Below, piece by piece: positions 1 through 8,472 of a stretch of DNA of 64,000 nucleotides (position 1 is its first letter; each line of letters starts with the position of its first letter). Both the position numbers and the translations under genes were made by a program. Location of the stretch: NCBI GenBank assembly GCA_964607515.1, contig CAZSKU010000001.1:1-64000 (forward strand), given 5' to 3'. The notes beneath the pieces are model-generated. The model did not search any database. It saw only the letters and a list, made by a program, of their open reading frames with translations, and had not been told where the DNA came from. The DNA comes from UBA6080 sp964607515 (lineage in GTDB: Bacteria; Fermentibacterota; Fermentibacteria; Fermentibacterales; JCC-6).

Positions 1-57
1 GAACCCCAAACCTTCTGGTCCGTAGCCAGATGCTCTATCCAATTGAGCTACGGGCGC
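1..57 (-). tRNA. tRNA-Arg (anticodon ACG), 3' end missing
   Basis: Read on the minus strand, this begins with acceptor strand GCGCCCG, then TA, a D-arm (GCTC...GAGC), and a 5-bp anticodon stem TCTGG/CCAGA around loop CTACGGA, giving anticodon ACG (arginine CGN codons). The variable region and the start of the T arm follow, and the window edge removes the rest, including the 3' acceptor strand. The sequence resembles the usual bacterial tRNA-Arg(ACG). Confidence 0.93.
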
Positions 58-101
58 ACCGGGTTCGCTAAACTACTATTTCTTCCCGTGTTCGGTCAAG
101 T

Positions 102-986
102 TCATCCTCGGTAGATTTCGCGGTACTCCAGCCGGCGGGTCTCACCGGAGGGGATGAGTATCTCCGGGGTGAAACCGTCTCCCGGCTCCGTGACGGCTCC
201 CCTGGGCAGCCTTCCCGGAAGAATGATCCGGTAATGGACATCCTTTTCGCTGGTGGAGCGCATGTCCAGCCGGCAGTCGTATCCGTCGTCTTCGAAGGTC
301 CAACTGAGGTCCGTTTGAAGAAGGTTGTCGGCCGGTATCCACAGGGTGTCGGACCTGTGGAGCGCGCCGCATCCCTCCGGAAGGGGGGGCGGTGTCTCGC
401 GGACCGGTATTGCGATAACCGGATTCCATCTCCCCTCGACAGGGAAACCGTACACCAGAAGTGTGTCCGGTGGTGAAGTTTCGATCTCCCACCATGGGAA
501 GAGAACACCCTGAGGGGGGATGACCACCGTTCCGCTGCTTCTGGCCAGAGGTTCCCTGCCTGCGTCCAACTGAACCTGATCGGCGTGCCACGTCTCCCCG
601 GTGTCGTTCAGGAGAAGCGCCGCCCCGCGGGTGATCGGCCCGGGGGTGATCCTAAGCTCCCAGCTCAGGCCTTCCAGGTGCAGGGATGCCATGGTCTCCC
701 CGAAATCGATGAGTATTGGAAACTCCGACTCCTCCATCACCTTCTGGATGCCTGTACTGTCATCCGGCTTGATGGTTAGTTCCAGAAGGCTGATGCCCGG
801 TGTGGAGAGGTTTCTGGCGAAGTCCACCGGCGAACCGAGTCTCGGGACTCCGGAAACAACAGAATTACGGCTGGTGCTGAGGAAGATGGTGACTTCCTGC
901 AGATCTTCCGAAGCGTATCCGCTGTATCCCCTGCTGGCGCAACCCGCCATGACGAGCGCCGCGGCACTGGCCAAAATTCGATTCAT
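102..986 (-). CDS. Predicted lipoprotein of unknown function
   Basis: A 294-residue protein with a short basic N-terminus, a hydrophobic stretch and a lipobox-like VMAGC, so it is probably lipid-anchored after signal peptidase II cleavage at Cys16. The mature part is rich in beta-forming and polar residues with many Pro and Gly, which suits an extracytoplasmic beta protein. I recognise no domain. The start is supported by AGGAGGGA upstream. It is divergent from the membrane protein at 1016 with only 29 bases between the start codons, so each gene's promoter must lie inside the other gene or be very compact. Confidence 0.75.
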   Translation of the reverse strand: MNRILASAAALVMAGCASRGYSGYASEDLQEVTIFLSTSRNSVVSGVPRLGSPVDFARNLSTPGISLLELTIKPDDSTGIQKVMEESEFPILIDFGETMASLHLEGLSWELRITPGPITRGAALLLNDTGETWHADQVQLDAGREPLARSSGTVVIPPQGVLFPWWEIETSPPDTLLVYGFPVEGRWNPVIAIPVRETPPPLPEGCGALHRSDTLWIPADNLLQTDLSWTFEDDGYDCRLDMRSTSEKDVHYRIILPGRLPRGAVTEPGDGFTPEILIPSGETRRLEYREIYRG

Positions 987-1015
987 GGGCTATCTATCCC
1001 TCCTGGAGGTGACCG

Positions 1016-1750
1016 ATGGCGGGTTCCGTGCGTAATCTAAGTTTCAACCGCTCCTTTCGCGAGGGGTTGAGTGAGCTGCTGGAACTCAGAAACCTGGCTA
1101 TTCTGATAGCTGTGCCCGTTCTGGTGGCCCTTGCTTCTCTGGTGGAGGGAAGGCTGGAAGCCCAGGGAACCATAGGCCCCTTCAGCAGGAACCAGACAGT
1201 GCGAATGCTCATCTGGAACGTCACTGTTATGGTGTCGCTGGTGGCGGTGATCCGGGGCGGGTTCACACTGGGGCGCTTCTGGTGCTTTGACAAACCCCTG
1301 CCGGGAAAGGGCGCCGCCGGCCACTTTGTCGGAGCGCTGTTCTCTCTGTTCATCAGTTACTTCGGAGTGTTGTGCGTCATGGGGGCCGCGGTGATTATGG
1401 CCACCCAGAGGCTCGACCTGTCGGGCTTCCTGTTCCTGGTGGGCTGGTGTACGCCCCTGCTCTTCTGGGCGGTCTCCCTGTCGGCCCTTCTGTCCATGCT
1501 GGCGGACGGTCCGGGAGCCGCGTGGATGGGATCCTGCTACCTGATTCTCGCGCTGATTCCAGGATTGTACGGGCGGCAGGTCACTAGCTGGCTCGTGCCT
1601 CCCGCCGGGAGGCTGGTATCGTCAACGATAGACGGTGTGTTCCGGCCGGAACTGCTCCTGGCCGTGTTTGCTCACGGGCTGGTATGTCTGGTTCTGGCTG
1701 CGGTGGTGCACCGGATCAGGAGCCGGGAAGCATCCAGGCGTTGGCCATGA
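1016..1750 (+). CDS. Polytopic inner-membrane protein, unknown function
   Basis: A 244-residue protein with about six hydrophobic segments: near residues 25-45, 65-80, 105-130, 138-168, 172-190 and 212-235. The cytoplasmic-looking N-terminus (SFREGLSELLELRN) and overall layout recall small ABC-2 type permeases, but I see no diagnostic motif and no ATPase gene beside it. The SD GGAGGTGA precedes the ATG by about five bases. The 3' end overlaps the convergent gene at 1716-2264 by 35 bases. Confidence 0.7.
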   Translation: MAGSVRNLSFNRSFREGLSELLELRNLAILIAVPVLVALASLVEGRLEAQGTIGPFSRNQTVRMLIWNVTVMVSLVAVIRGGFTLGRFWCFDKPLPGKGAAGHFVGALFSLFISYFGVLCVMGAAVIMATQRLDLSGFLFLVGWCTPLLFWAVSLSALLSMLADGPGAAWMGSCYLILALIPGLYGRQVTSWLVPPAGRLVSSTIDGVFRPELLLAVFAHGLVCLVLAAVVHRIRSREASRRWP

Positions 1751-2264
1751 TGAACTCCATGATGTCGCCGATGCCGGGCACCGCCGAGTTGGGCGCCACG
1801 CCGTAGATCAGAACCGCGTAACCGTCGCGGAATACACCGTAGGCCCTTCCCCTGAAGTTTACGTTGGAACCTGAGACCAGGTTGAAGTTCAGGGACGATG
1901 CAAGACCCACCGATCGCAATCCGCTCGGGGCGACAGCGGTGCTGCCCTCTTCCCAGTTCATGGCGCCGAAGATCACCGTTCCCGCAAGGTCCGGTGGAAG
2001 AACCGCCTCCAGCTTCTGCCGGAGCCAGAGCCCGCGATCGACCGGGCTCATGTCCGCCTGAACGGCCCAGTAATGGATGCGGTAGTCGTAACCGTCAGGG
2101 CCGGGATTGGAGGCGACTGTTCCGGATTCACTGCCGAGTACTCCCTCCGCAGGGTTGGAAAGCTCCGCCGGAAGCCAGCCGAAGGCGATTCCTGGGTACT
2201 CGAGAACGTATACCGGGGCAGCGGCGTCGGAGACGGCGAACAAGGCCAGTATCAGCGGTATCAT
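1716..2264 (-). CDS. Secreted protein of unknown function
   Basis: A 182-residue protein. I placed the start at the ATG at 2264, where GAAGGGGAAAC gives a good SD and the protein opens with a signal peptide (MIPLILALFAVSDA). The reading frame stays open far upstream, but that stretch is antisense to the response regulator and unlikely to be real. The mature part has many aromatic and small residues and no motif I recognise. The divergent response regulator starts 57 bases away, so the two may share a control region. Confidence 0.7.
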   Translation of the reverse strand: MIPLILALFAVSDAAAPVYVLEYPGIAFGWLPAELSNPAEGVLGSESGTVASNPGPDGYDYRIHYWAVQADMSPVDRGLWLRQKLEAVLPPDLAGTVIFGAMNWEEGSTAVAPSGLRSVGLASSLNFNLVSGSNVNFRGRAYGVFRDGYAVLIYGVAPNSAVPGIGDIMEFIMANAWMLPGS

Positions 2265-2321
2265 GTTTCCCCTTCGAATTGTATAGTTTGCTTTGGCTTC
2301 GAAAAATGCCACGGAGGCTTT

Positions 2322-3008
2322 GTGAGGGAAAAGATACTGCTTGTTGAGGACGATGTCGCCCTGGCCACCCTTCTGGCGACCTACCTCGAAGGCCACGGTA
2401 TTCAGATGGCCCTTCTCCACCAGGGTGCAGGAGTGGTCCGGGCAGTTCAGAGGGACAGGCCCGACATGGTGATTCTGGACGTGATGCTTCCGGACACCGA
2501 CGGTCTCCAGGTTCTGAAGAGACTGCGAGAGTTCTGGAGGGGTCCGGTCCTGATGCTGACCGCCCTGGGGGAGGACTCGGATACGGTGGCGGGACTGGAA
2601 CTCGGGGCCGATGACTACATCATCAAACCGGTGGCGCCCAGGGTTCTGCTGGCCCGGATAAGAGCGCTGCTCCGGCGCAGCAGCTCCGATCCCGAAGCGG
2701 AAATGATCGACCTGGGCTTCCTCAGGATTGACGTCCGATCGAGGGAAGTCCTTCTGGACGGTTCTCACCTGGAACTCACCACCGCGGAGTTCGATCTGCT
2801 GGTGATCCTTGCGAGAAGAGCGGGAAGGGTCCAGGAAAGGGCGAGGCTTCTGGAGGAGGTCAGGGGATTCGGATCCTCCTCCTTCGACCGGTCCGTGGAC
2901 GTGCTGGTTTCCAGGCTGCGAAGGAAGATGGGGCCCTTCGGGAGGCGGATCAAAACCCTTCAGGGAGTTGGCTACTGCCTGGGACCGGGTTCGGAGGACG
3001 AACGGTGA
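2322..3008 (+). CDS. OmpR-family response regulator
   Basis: A 228-residue two-domain regulator. The receiver domain (about 1-118) carries acidic residues E9, D10 and D11, the phospho-acceptor D53 (VILDVMLPDTDG) and the conserved lysine K102 (YIIKPVAPR). The C-terminal winged helix (about 130-225) has the usual LTTAEFDLL and RSVDVLVSRLRRKM segments. The GTG start at 2322 is chosen because ACGGAGG lies five bases upstream and the protein then begins VREKILLVEDD. The stop overlaps the kinase start by 4 bases (GTGA), implying translational coupling to its cognate kinase. Target genes are unknown. Confidence 0.95.
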   Translation: MREKILLVEDDVALATLLATYLEGHGIQMALLHQGAGVVRAVQRDRPDMVILDVMLPDTDGLQVLKRLREFWRGPVLMLTALGEDSDTVAGLELGADDYIIKPVAPRVLLARIRALLRRSSSDPEAEMIDLGFLRIDVRSREVLLDGSHLELTTAEFDLLVILARRAGRVQERARLLEEVRGFGSSSFDRSVDVLVSRLRRKMGPFGRRIKTLQGVGYCLGPGSEDER

Positions 3009-4237
3009 AGCTTTACTGGAAGGTGTTCCTGCCCCTCGCCCTGGCGGTTCTGTTCTCCATCGGAATGACGGGATGGTTCATTGGTTCGGTTCTGCCGGAA
3101 CGCCTCAGGGCCCGTCAGACTGAAGTGGCCGAGAATTTTCAGGACAGGGTGCGCGGTCTTCGATCACCTGCCCCGGAAGAGGTGTTCGACCTGGCCGACT
3201 CCATGGGCGTAAGAATCCACCTCATCCCCGCTGGCAGGCTCAGAACCGGAGGGCCACCGGAACCTCCTCGGGTTCCCGGAACTCTGATCATTCCCGGGGG
3301 TCCTGAGTTCCCCTACACCATCGTGGCCATGGTTCCCCTGCCTGGTGCACGGGCCTCCGCAGCGGCCGGTGCCCTGCTTTTGCTGCTTGCCATGGTGGCT
3401 CTGGTTCTGCACCTGGTTCTGAAAGGGGTTTTCAGAAGGCTTCGGAGTCTGGAGGCCGCCGCCGCGGTTTTAGGAAGGGGGGATACGTCCATAAGGTATC
3501 CAGCCTTCGGCGAGAGGGACGAGCTTGAAGCGCTGGGCGAGAGCTTCAACGCCATGGCCGGAAGGATCGACGGTCTTCTCAAGTCCCACAAGGAGCTTCT
3601 GGGTTCGGTAGCCCACGAGTTGAGAACCCCCCTGGCAAGGCTGACCCTGGCTCTGGAACTCCTGCGGGAGCAGCGCGGACCCAGGGAAGACATGTTCGGC
3701 AGGATGGAGGCTGACATCACCTCCCTGGACCGGCTGGTCAGCGAGCTGCTGGAGTACAACAAACTGGGCAGAGGCATGGTTCCGCAGCTCGAGCCCGTGG
3801 AATTCGCCGCGGTCGCGGAGGAAGCTGTCGCCTCGGTATCATGGGGCAGGGATGGGGTGGCCTTCAGCGTTTCCGGAGAAGCCGAAGCGGTATCAGACCG
3901 GGGTCTGCTCTTCCGTATCCTCGAGAACCTCCTGTCCAACGCGGCCCGGCATGCGGACTCCCAGGTGCGGGTGGAGGTGGGCAGGCGAGGTGCCGATGCT
4001 TTCGTAAGGGTCCGGGACGACGGGCCGGGATTTCCGCCGGCCATTCTTTCAAGCGGTTTCGCACCCTTCGTGAAGGGTGGAGACAGCAGGGGGGCCGGGC
4101 TGGGCATGTCCATTGCCCTCAGGGCCTCCGCACTGATCGGAGGTTCGCTTGCGGCGGAAAACCCCCCGGAGGGGGGCGCCATGGTTACTCTGACCGTTCC
4201 GGTACAGGGGGGGGCGTCAAGCGCCCCCCCCCGATGA
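3005..4237 (+). CDS. Sensor histidine kinase (CpxA/EnvZ-like layout)
   Basis: A 410-residue membrane kinase partnered with the preceding regulator. An N-terminal membrane helix (about 7-28), a short extracytoplasmic segment (about 30-110) and a second helix (about 118-140) lead into HAMP and the dimerisation/phospho-acceptor domain with H204 (SVAHELRTPLARL). The N box (ENLLSNAARHA), DDGPGFPP and GAGLGMSIALR form the ATP-binding domain. The periplasmic part is only about 80 residues, so it probably senses a simple envelope signal. It starts with GTG overlapping the upstream stop. Confidence 0.94.
   Translation: MKLYWKVFLPLALAVLFSIGMTGWFIGSVLPERLRARQTEVAENFQDRVRGLRSPAPEEVFDLADSMGVRIHLIPAGRLRTGGPPEPPRVPGTLIIPGGPEFPYTIVAMVPLPGARASAAAGALLLLLAMVALVLHLVLKGVFRRLRSLEAAAAVLGRGDTSIRYPAFGERDELEALGESFNAMAGRIDGLLKSHKELLGSVAHELRTPLARLTLALELLREQRGPREDMFGRMEADITSLDRLVSELLEYNKLGRGMVPQLEPVEFAAVAEEAVASVSWGRDGVAFSVSGEAEAVSDRGLLFRILENLLSNAARHADSQVRVEVGRRGADAFVRVRDDGPGFPPAILSSGFAPFVKGGDSRGAGLGMSIALRASALIGGSLAAENPPEGGAMVTLTVPVQGGASSAPPR
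4207..4231. terminator. G/C-rich hairpin between convergent genes
   Basis: A 10-bp perfect stem GGGGGGGGCG/CGCCCCCCCC around loop TCAAG. It lies in the last codons of the histidine kinase and just past the stop of the convergent secDF gene. No U-run follows on either strand, so it may be a bidirectional stop that needs Rho or simply mRNA 3'-end protection. Confidence 0.45.
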
Positions 4238-4243
4238 CTCCCG

Positions 4244-7057
4244 CTACTTCTTCACCCTTCCGTGCCAGTCGATGAGGATCGGGCTGGCAACGAAGACCGA
4301 CGAGAAGGTTCCCACCAGAATGCCCGCCATCAGGGTCAGGGAGAAGTCCCTAAGGGCGCCCGGTGCAAAGATGAACAGCATCAGCACTGCAAGGAAGGTG
4401 GTGGCCGAGGTGATGATGGTCCTGCTGAGGGTTTCGTTTATGCCCTTGTTGACAACTTCCTCGAAGGTGCGGCCCTTGCGCAGCCTGGCGTCCTCCCTGA
4501 TTCTGTCGAACACCACGATGGTGTCGTTGATGGAGTATCCGACTATGGTCAGCAGGGCGGCGATGATGGTGAGGGACACCTCTATCTGCAGAATCGCCAA
4601 CAGCCCCAGGGTGATGATGATGTCGTGAAGCAGAGCCGCCACCGCGGCAACGCCCCATTTGAACTGGAACCGATACCAGATGTACAGAATGATGAAGAAC
4701 ATGGAGATGAAGATGGCGTTCACCGCCTGGGAGCGGAGCTCTGTGCCCACTCTCGGGCCTATCTGCTTGATGAAGGAGGTCTGCTCCTCGCCGGCCTCCT
4801 CCTCCATGAGCCGGCATTCCGCCTGCCCCAGGGCTTCGTAGACCTGGTCCTTGTCGGTGGTGGCGGTTCTCACCACGAACGCCCTGCCCTCTCCGGTCCA
4901 GTCGGAAAGGGCCTGAACCTGGACGCTGAGCAGCCCCTGCTCCGTCAGCGCATCGGCCAGGTCTTCCCCGTACTGGTACGAAGAGGTGACCACGTTGGTT
5001 TCGAGCCCGCCGGTGAAGTCTATGGAGAGGTTCAGCCCCCCGTTGACCACGTAACCCGTGACTCCCAGGACTATTGCGGTGAGGGAGACAAGGTACATCC
5101 TCCGCCGGTGCCGGGTAATCTCCCAGTGGGCGTCGCGGATCAGAGCGAGCCTTCCCAGGCCGATATCCGTTCTGGAGGCCCGCCTGAGTAGCATGGCGAA
5201 GAATCCTCTGGTGAACACCAGCGAGCAGAACATGGAAGCGAGGATACCTATGGAGAGGGTTACCGCGAAGCCCCGGATGGGGCCGGTACCGAACCGGTAG
5301 AGCACCATGGCGGTGATCAGGGTGGTGATGTTGGCGTCGAGGATGGTCACAAAAGCCCGGTTGTAGCCGGCGTCCACGGCCGACCGGATGCCCTTGCCGC
5401 TTTTGCGCTCCTCCCGGATCCTCTCGTATATCAGAACGCTGGCGTCCACCGCCATGCCTATGGTGAGGATGATGCCGGCTATTCCCGGCAGGGTCAGGGT
5501 GGAGTTCATGCCGCTGAGGCCCAGCTGGGCCAGGGGGCCGGGGAAGCACAGGAACCCGAAGATGATCAACATGTCGAAGATCAGCGCCAAGATGGCGAGA
5601 AGCCCGCTGAAGCCGTAGTAGACGATCATGAACAGGGTAATCAGGAGTATCGCCACGATGCCTGCGAGAATACCGTTACCGATGGATCTTCTGCCCAGGC
5701 TCGGGCCAATGGTCTGCTCCTCGGCGATGACCAGCCGGGCGGGAAGTGAACCGGCCTTGAGCACCAGCCGGAGATCCCTGGCCTCCTCCACGGTGAAGCC
5801 GCCCGAAAGTCTGGTGCCGCTGCCGGAGATTCTCTCACGGATGACGGCGACGGAGTAGATGCGGCCGTCGAGGATGATGGACACCCTCTGTTCCACGTTC
5901 TCTCCGGTTATCCGCTCCCAGTTGTCGGCGCCCTGATCGTCGAACTCCAGTATCAGGCCGGGTTCCGCGGTGATGGCCTGCTGGTTGCCTATCTGGATCC
6001 GGACATCCCTCAGGTTGGCGCCGGTGAGCCGGTAGTAGGGGCGCTCGATGTCCGTGGAGCGCTCCCAGCCCCTGGTGACGTCGGTCGGAACCAGGAAGAC
6101 CCCCACGCACCTGCCTACCCCGGGCACGTCCGATGCCCTGGTGTAGGCGAAGGAGAGGTTGTCCCGTTCCAGAATCGCCCTGGCCTCCGGCGAGTTTACC
6201 AGGTCCTGGAAGGCCTCGAGGTTCTCGCCCTCCACCAGCACCCAGTCGCCCGGGGATATCTGGAGCGACCTGTATCGATCGTCCGCTATGGTGATCAGGG
6301 ATCCGAGCCTGCCCGACGACTCGAGAAGCAGAGGTTCTTCGGTGTCCTCAACGGGCGCAAGGGGCAGTTCACCCTCCTCCGGCAGCGAGAAGCCGGTGCT
6401 GTCCGGAGCGGGGATGGTTCCGGCAGCGGCTTCCGTTGCAGTCTCGGCTATAGGTTCGGTCTCCGCCGGAGTCTCGAAAAGAGCGTCCTCGATGTCGCGG
6501 ATGGTGGGTACCGAGGAAGGCGATATCAGATTCTCAGCCTGGTTGGGGTAAGCCACCAGCTTGAACTCCAGCAGGGCCTGTCTTTCCACTATGGCCCGGG
6601 CTCGAGCCGGGTCCCTCACACCGGGAAGCTGCACCACTATCCGGTCGCTTCCCTGGCGGGTTATGGAGGGTTCCGACACGCCGAACTCGTCTATACGGTT
6701 GCGGATCACCTCCAGAGCCTGGTCAAGGGCTTCGTCGGGGTCCAGCCCCGGAGTGGGCTCCACGGTGTAAGCCAGGTACATGCCGCCCTGAAGGTCGAGA
6801 CCGAGCTTGATGGTTCCCCGGCTGAGATCGTACAGGTCGCGGTATCGCTGGATCTCAGCCTCGCCGCCCTCCGCATGCATATCGTCCAGCAGTGAGCGGA
6901 AGTAGGGGTTGGAGGTCTCCGGCTGAGCGCTGGCCTCGGCCTTGTCCCTTTCCAGCGAAGGTATCGAGTACCAGCGCAGGGTGGGCCATATCATCAGCAC
7001 CGCCGTGACAAAGAGCGCCACGGAACTCCAGATCCTCCATCTGTCGGCTCGCTTCAT
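4244..7057 (-). CDS. secDF: SecD-SecF fusion, protein-export membrane component
   Basis: A single 937-residue polypeptide joining SecD and SecF, the proton-driven subunits that help SecYEG release exported proteins. The SecD half begins with one membrane helix and has the GLDLQGGMYL motif, the large periplasmic P1 domain (about 100-480) and six C-terminal helices including LALIFDMLIIFGFL and MAVDASVLIYERIREE. The SecF half starts near residue 640 and carries LSIDFTGGLETNV and ALLHDIIITLG. A Pro/Glu/Ala-rich insertion sits near 200-245 of P1. SD AAGGG lies eight bases before the ATG. In many bacteria secD and secF are separate; fusions are known in Firmicutes and several other phyla. Confidence 0.96.
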   Translation of the reverse strand: MKRADRWRIWSSVALFVTAVLMIWPTLRWYSIPSLERDKAEASAQPETSNPYFRSLLDDMHAEGGEAEIQRYRDLYDLSRGTIKLGLDLQGGMYLAYTVEPTPGLDPDEALDQALEVIRNRIDEFGVSEPSITRQGSDRIVVQLPGVRDPARARAIVERQALLEFKLVAYPNQAENLISPSSVPTIRDIEDALFETPAETEPIAETATEAAAGTIPAPDSTGFSLPEEGELPLAPVEDTEEPLLLESSGRLGSLITIADDRYRSLQISPGDWVLVEGENLEAFQDLVNSPEARAILERDNLSFAYTRASDVPGVGRCVGVFLVPTDVTRGWERSTDIERPYYRLTGANLRDVRIQIGNQQAITAEPGLILEFDDQGADNWERITGENVEQRVSIILDGRIYSVAVIRERISGSGTRLSGGFTVEEARDLRLVLKAGSLPARLVIAEEQTIGPSLGRRSIGNGILAGIVAILLITLFMIVYYGFSGLLAILALIFDMLIIFGFLCFPGPLAQLGLSGMNSTLTLPGIAGIILTIGMAVDASVLIYERIREERKSGKGIRSAVDAGYNRAFVTILDANITTLITAMVLYRFGTGPIRGFAVTLSIGILASMFCSLVFTRGFFAMLLRRASRTDIGLGRLALIRDAHWEITRHRRRMYLVSLTAIVLGVTGYVVNGGLNLSIDFTGGLETNVVTSSYQYGEDLADALTEQGLLSVQVQALSDWTGEGRAFVVRTATTDKDQVYEALGQAECRLMEEEAGEEQTSFIKQIGPRVGTELRSQAVNAIFISMFFIILYIWYRFQFKWGVAAVAALLHDIIITLGLLAILQIEVSLTIIAALLTIVGYSINDTIVVFDRIREDARLRKGRTFEEVVNKGINETLSRTIITSATTFLAVLMLFIFAPGALRDFSLTLMAGILVGTFSSVFVASPILIDWHGRVKK

Positions 7058-7149
7058 TGGTGCATCCCTTCAAAGGTGGTAAATCCGGTAATATGGGTCT
7101 AATGCTTTTCGTAAAATACGACGGAAAGACCGGCACACGTACACGAAAC

Positions 7150-7169
7150 CCGCCCCGCCGGCGGGGCGG
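7150..7169. repeat. 20-bp perfect palindrome in the secDF upstream region
   Basis: CCGCCCCGCCGGCGGGGCGG is fully self-complementary. It lies 60 bases downstream of the minus-strand gene at 7230 and 93 bases upstream of secDF. It could be a weak terminator of the upstream gene or part of the secDF leader. Only a short T-rich stretch follows it on the minus strand. Confidence 0.5.
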
Positions 7170-7229
7170 CAACCGGCCTGGAAACAGAGCAAGCAAAGAT
7201 ACGAAATGGACCCTGAGTTGACCACCCGG

Positions 7230-7646
7230 CTATATGGGAGCCTTCAGTTCCAGTCTGAGCGGTTCGCCCCCGGGAAACTCGGCGATGAAGGTCAACCCCC
7301 CCCCAGGCCTCTCCCGGGTTGAGACCAGTACGATTCCGCACCTCCTCATGAGCCTGGTAATCTCCAGGTTGGCCTGGGTCACCGTGTAGGCCGCGATGTC
7401 CAGGTCCATGGTGAGCACCGTGGTGTCGCCGGAGAAGGACTGTCTGGGAAGGTTGCCGTAGATGAGTTCAGAGCAGCCGCTTGAAAGCTGGTCCATGGGA
7501 TTCGTCTGCTGGATCGGGGTCTCGGGGGAATCCTCCCCCCCGCCACTCAGGAGAGAAGCGTCAACATCCGGGTAGAAGGCCGTGGCCGCCACTCCTCCCA
7601 GCCCCACCACCGCCAGCAGAAGGATCATCATTTCACCGGGTTTCAT
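7230..7646 (-). CDS. Small single-span membrane or secreted protein, unknown
   Basis: A 138-residue protein starting at the ATG at 7646 behind SD AGGAAGGG. An N-terminal hydrophobic helix (MMILLLAVVGLGGVAATAF) is followed by an acidic/Gly linker and a globular C-terminal domain (about 50-138) with one Cys in SSGCSEL and another in MRRCGIV. The C-terminal part (tandem alternation VLTMDLDIAAYTV / LEITRLMRRCGIVLV) resembles a small alpha/beta fold, but I cannot name the family. It lies upstream of secDF in the same direction with a 172-base gap. Confidence 0.65.
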   Translation of the reverse strand: MKPGEMMILLLAVVGLGGVAATAFYPDVDASLLSGGGEDSPETPIQQTNPMDQLSSGCSELIYGNLPRQSFSGDTTVLTMDLDIAAYTVTQANLEITRLMRRCGIVLVSTRERPGGGLTFIAEFPGGEPLRLELKAPI

Positions 7647-7661
7647 GGGAAGCCCTTCCTG

Positions 7662-7715
7662 TTGCGCCCATATCGCTTCCGGGCCTATCTTTCCCTCTTC
7701 CGGGCAGTCTGTCAA
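7662..7715. promoter_or_regulatory. Divergent promoter region
   Basis: Between the divergent genes starting at 7646 (minus) and 7732 (plus). On the minus strand a perfect TTGACA (7710-7715) is followed after 17 bases by a weak AAAGAT. On the plus strand TTGCGC (7662-7667) is followed after 18 bases by TATCTT. Both -10 boxes are only moderate matches. Confidence 0.4.
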
Positions 7716-7731
7716 CCCTGCGGGAGGTCTG

Positions 7732-8469
7732 ATGACGAAAGCATGGCTTCTTCTGGCATTGGTAGCGTCGTTTCCGGCGGTATCCGGGACAGTGGGTCCC
7801 GGGGGCCTCACAGGGTTGCCCGGTCTTCCCTTTTCTGACGTTATGGAGCAAGCCGGGCTGTGCGTCAGGTCTGGTTTCGGGTACGCGCACACCGCCGATG
7901 GAGACAACCTTACGGAGGTTCCCATCGCGGCCTGTATAGGCTTTGCCGGGGAGTACGAAGCCGGGGCGGCGTTCTCGGTAAGGTTCCCGGAAGACGACGG
8001 AGGTTCCGCCCGGATGAGCGACATCACCCTGTCCGGCGCCATGCTCTACGAAACCGCCCGGGGCGGGTCGGCGCTGAAACTGACGGGTTCCGTCTTCCTT
8101 CCCACGGGCGAAGACATGATGGATCCGGGAGCGGGAATCGCCGCCGGTGCCGTTACCAGCACCACCTTCAGGATGTTCAGGTTTTCCGCCGCCGGAAATT
8201 TCAGGCTTCTCGGCGGGCAATCCCCCGCAAGTTCCCGATGGCGGGACTCGGTGGCCTTCACCTTCGGCGGTGTAAGCTTCCTGGGGGATGCGGCGTCGGT
8301 GTTCACGTCCGTGTCCGGCGACTCGGAGGGCGCCCTGGAGTTCATGGCCGGAGGATCTATGGAGCCCTGGAGAGAACTGCTTCTGGATATTTCACTTACC
8401 GCTGACATGGCCGACCATGGCGGTGTCGCCGGGCTCCTGGGGATATCCTGGACCTTTGCCGGCCTGTAG
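7732..8469 (+). CDS. Secreted or outer-membrane beta protein, unknown
   Basis: A 245-residue protein from the ATG at 7732, which has SD GGGAGG four bases upstream. A signal peptide (residues 1-19, ending AVSG) is followed by alternating hydrophobic/polar strands rich in Gly, Ser and Phe (AAFSVRF, FRFSAAGNFRLL, VAFTFGGVSFL). These fit a small beta-barrel, ending in WTFAGL. No family motif is recognised. The stop lies four bases from the convergent iscS stop. Confidence 0.65.
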   Translation: MTKAWLLLALVASFPAVSGTVGPGGLTGLPGLPFSDVMEQAGLCVRSGFGYAHTADGDNLTEVPIAACIGFAGEYEAGAAFSVRFPEDDGGSARMSDITLSGAMLYETARGGSALKLTGSVFLPTGEDMMDPGAGIAAGAVTSTTFRMFRFSAAGNFRLLGGQSPASSRWRDSVAFTFGGVSFLGDAASVFTSVSGDSEGALEFMAGGSMEPWRELLLDISLTADMADHGGVAGLLGISWTFAGL

Positions 8470-8472
8470 GAC

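Noticed and set aside
2265..2768. Upstream extension of the minus-strand gene at 1716-2264 across the response regulator
   Set aside because: Antisense to a well-supported receiver domain; the internal ATG at 2264 has an SD and signal peptide.
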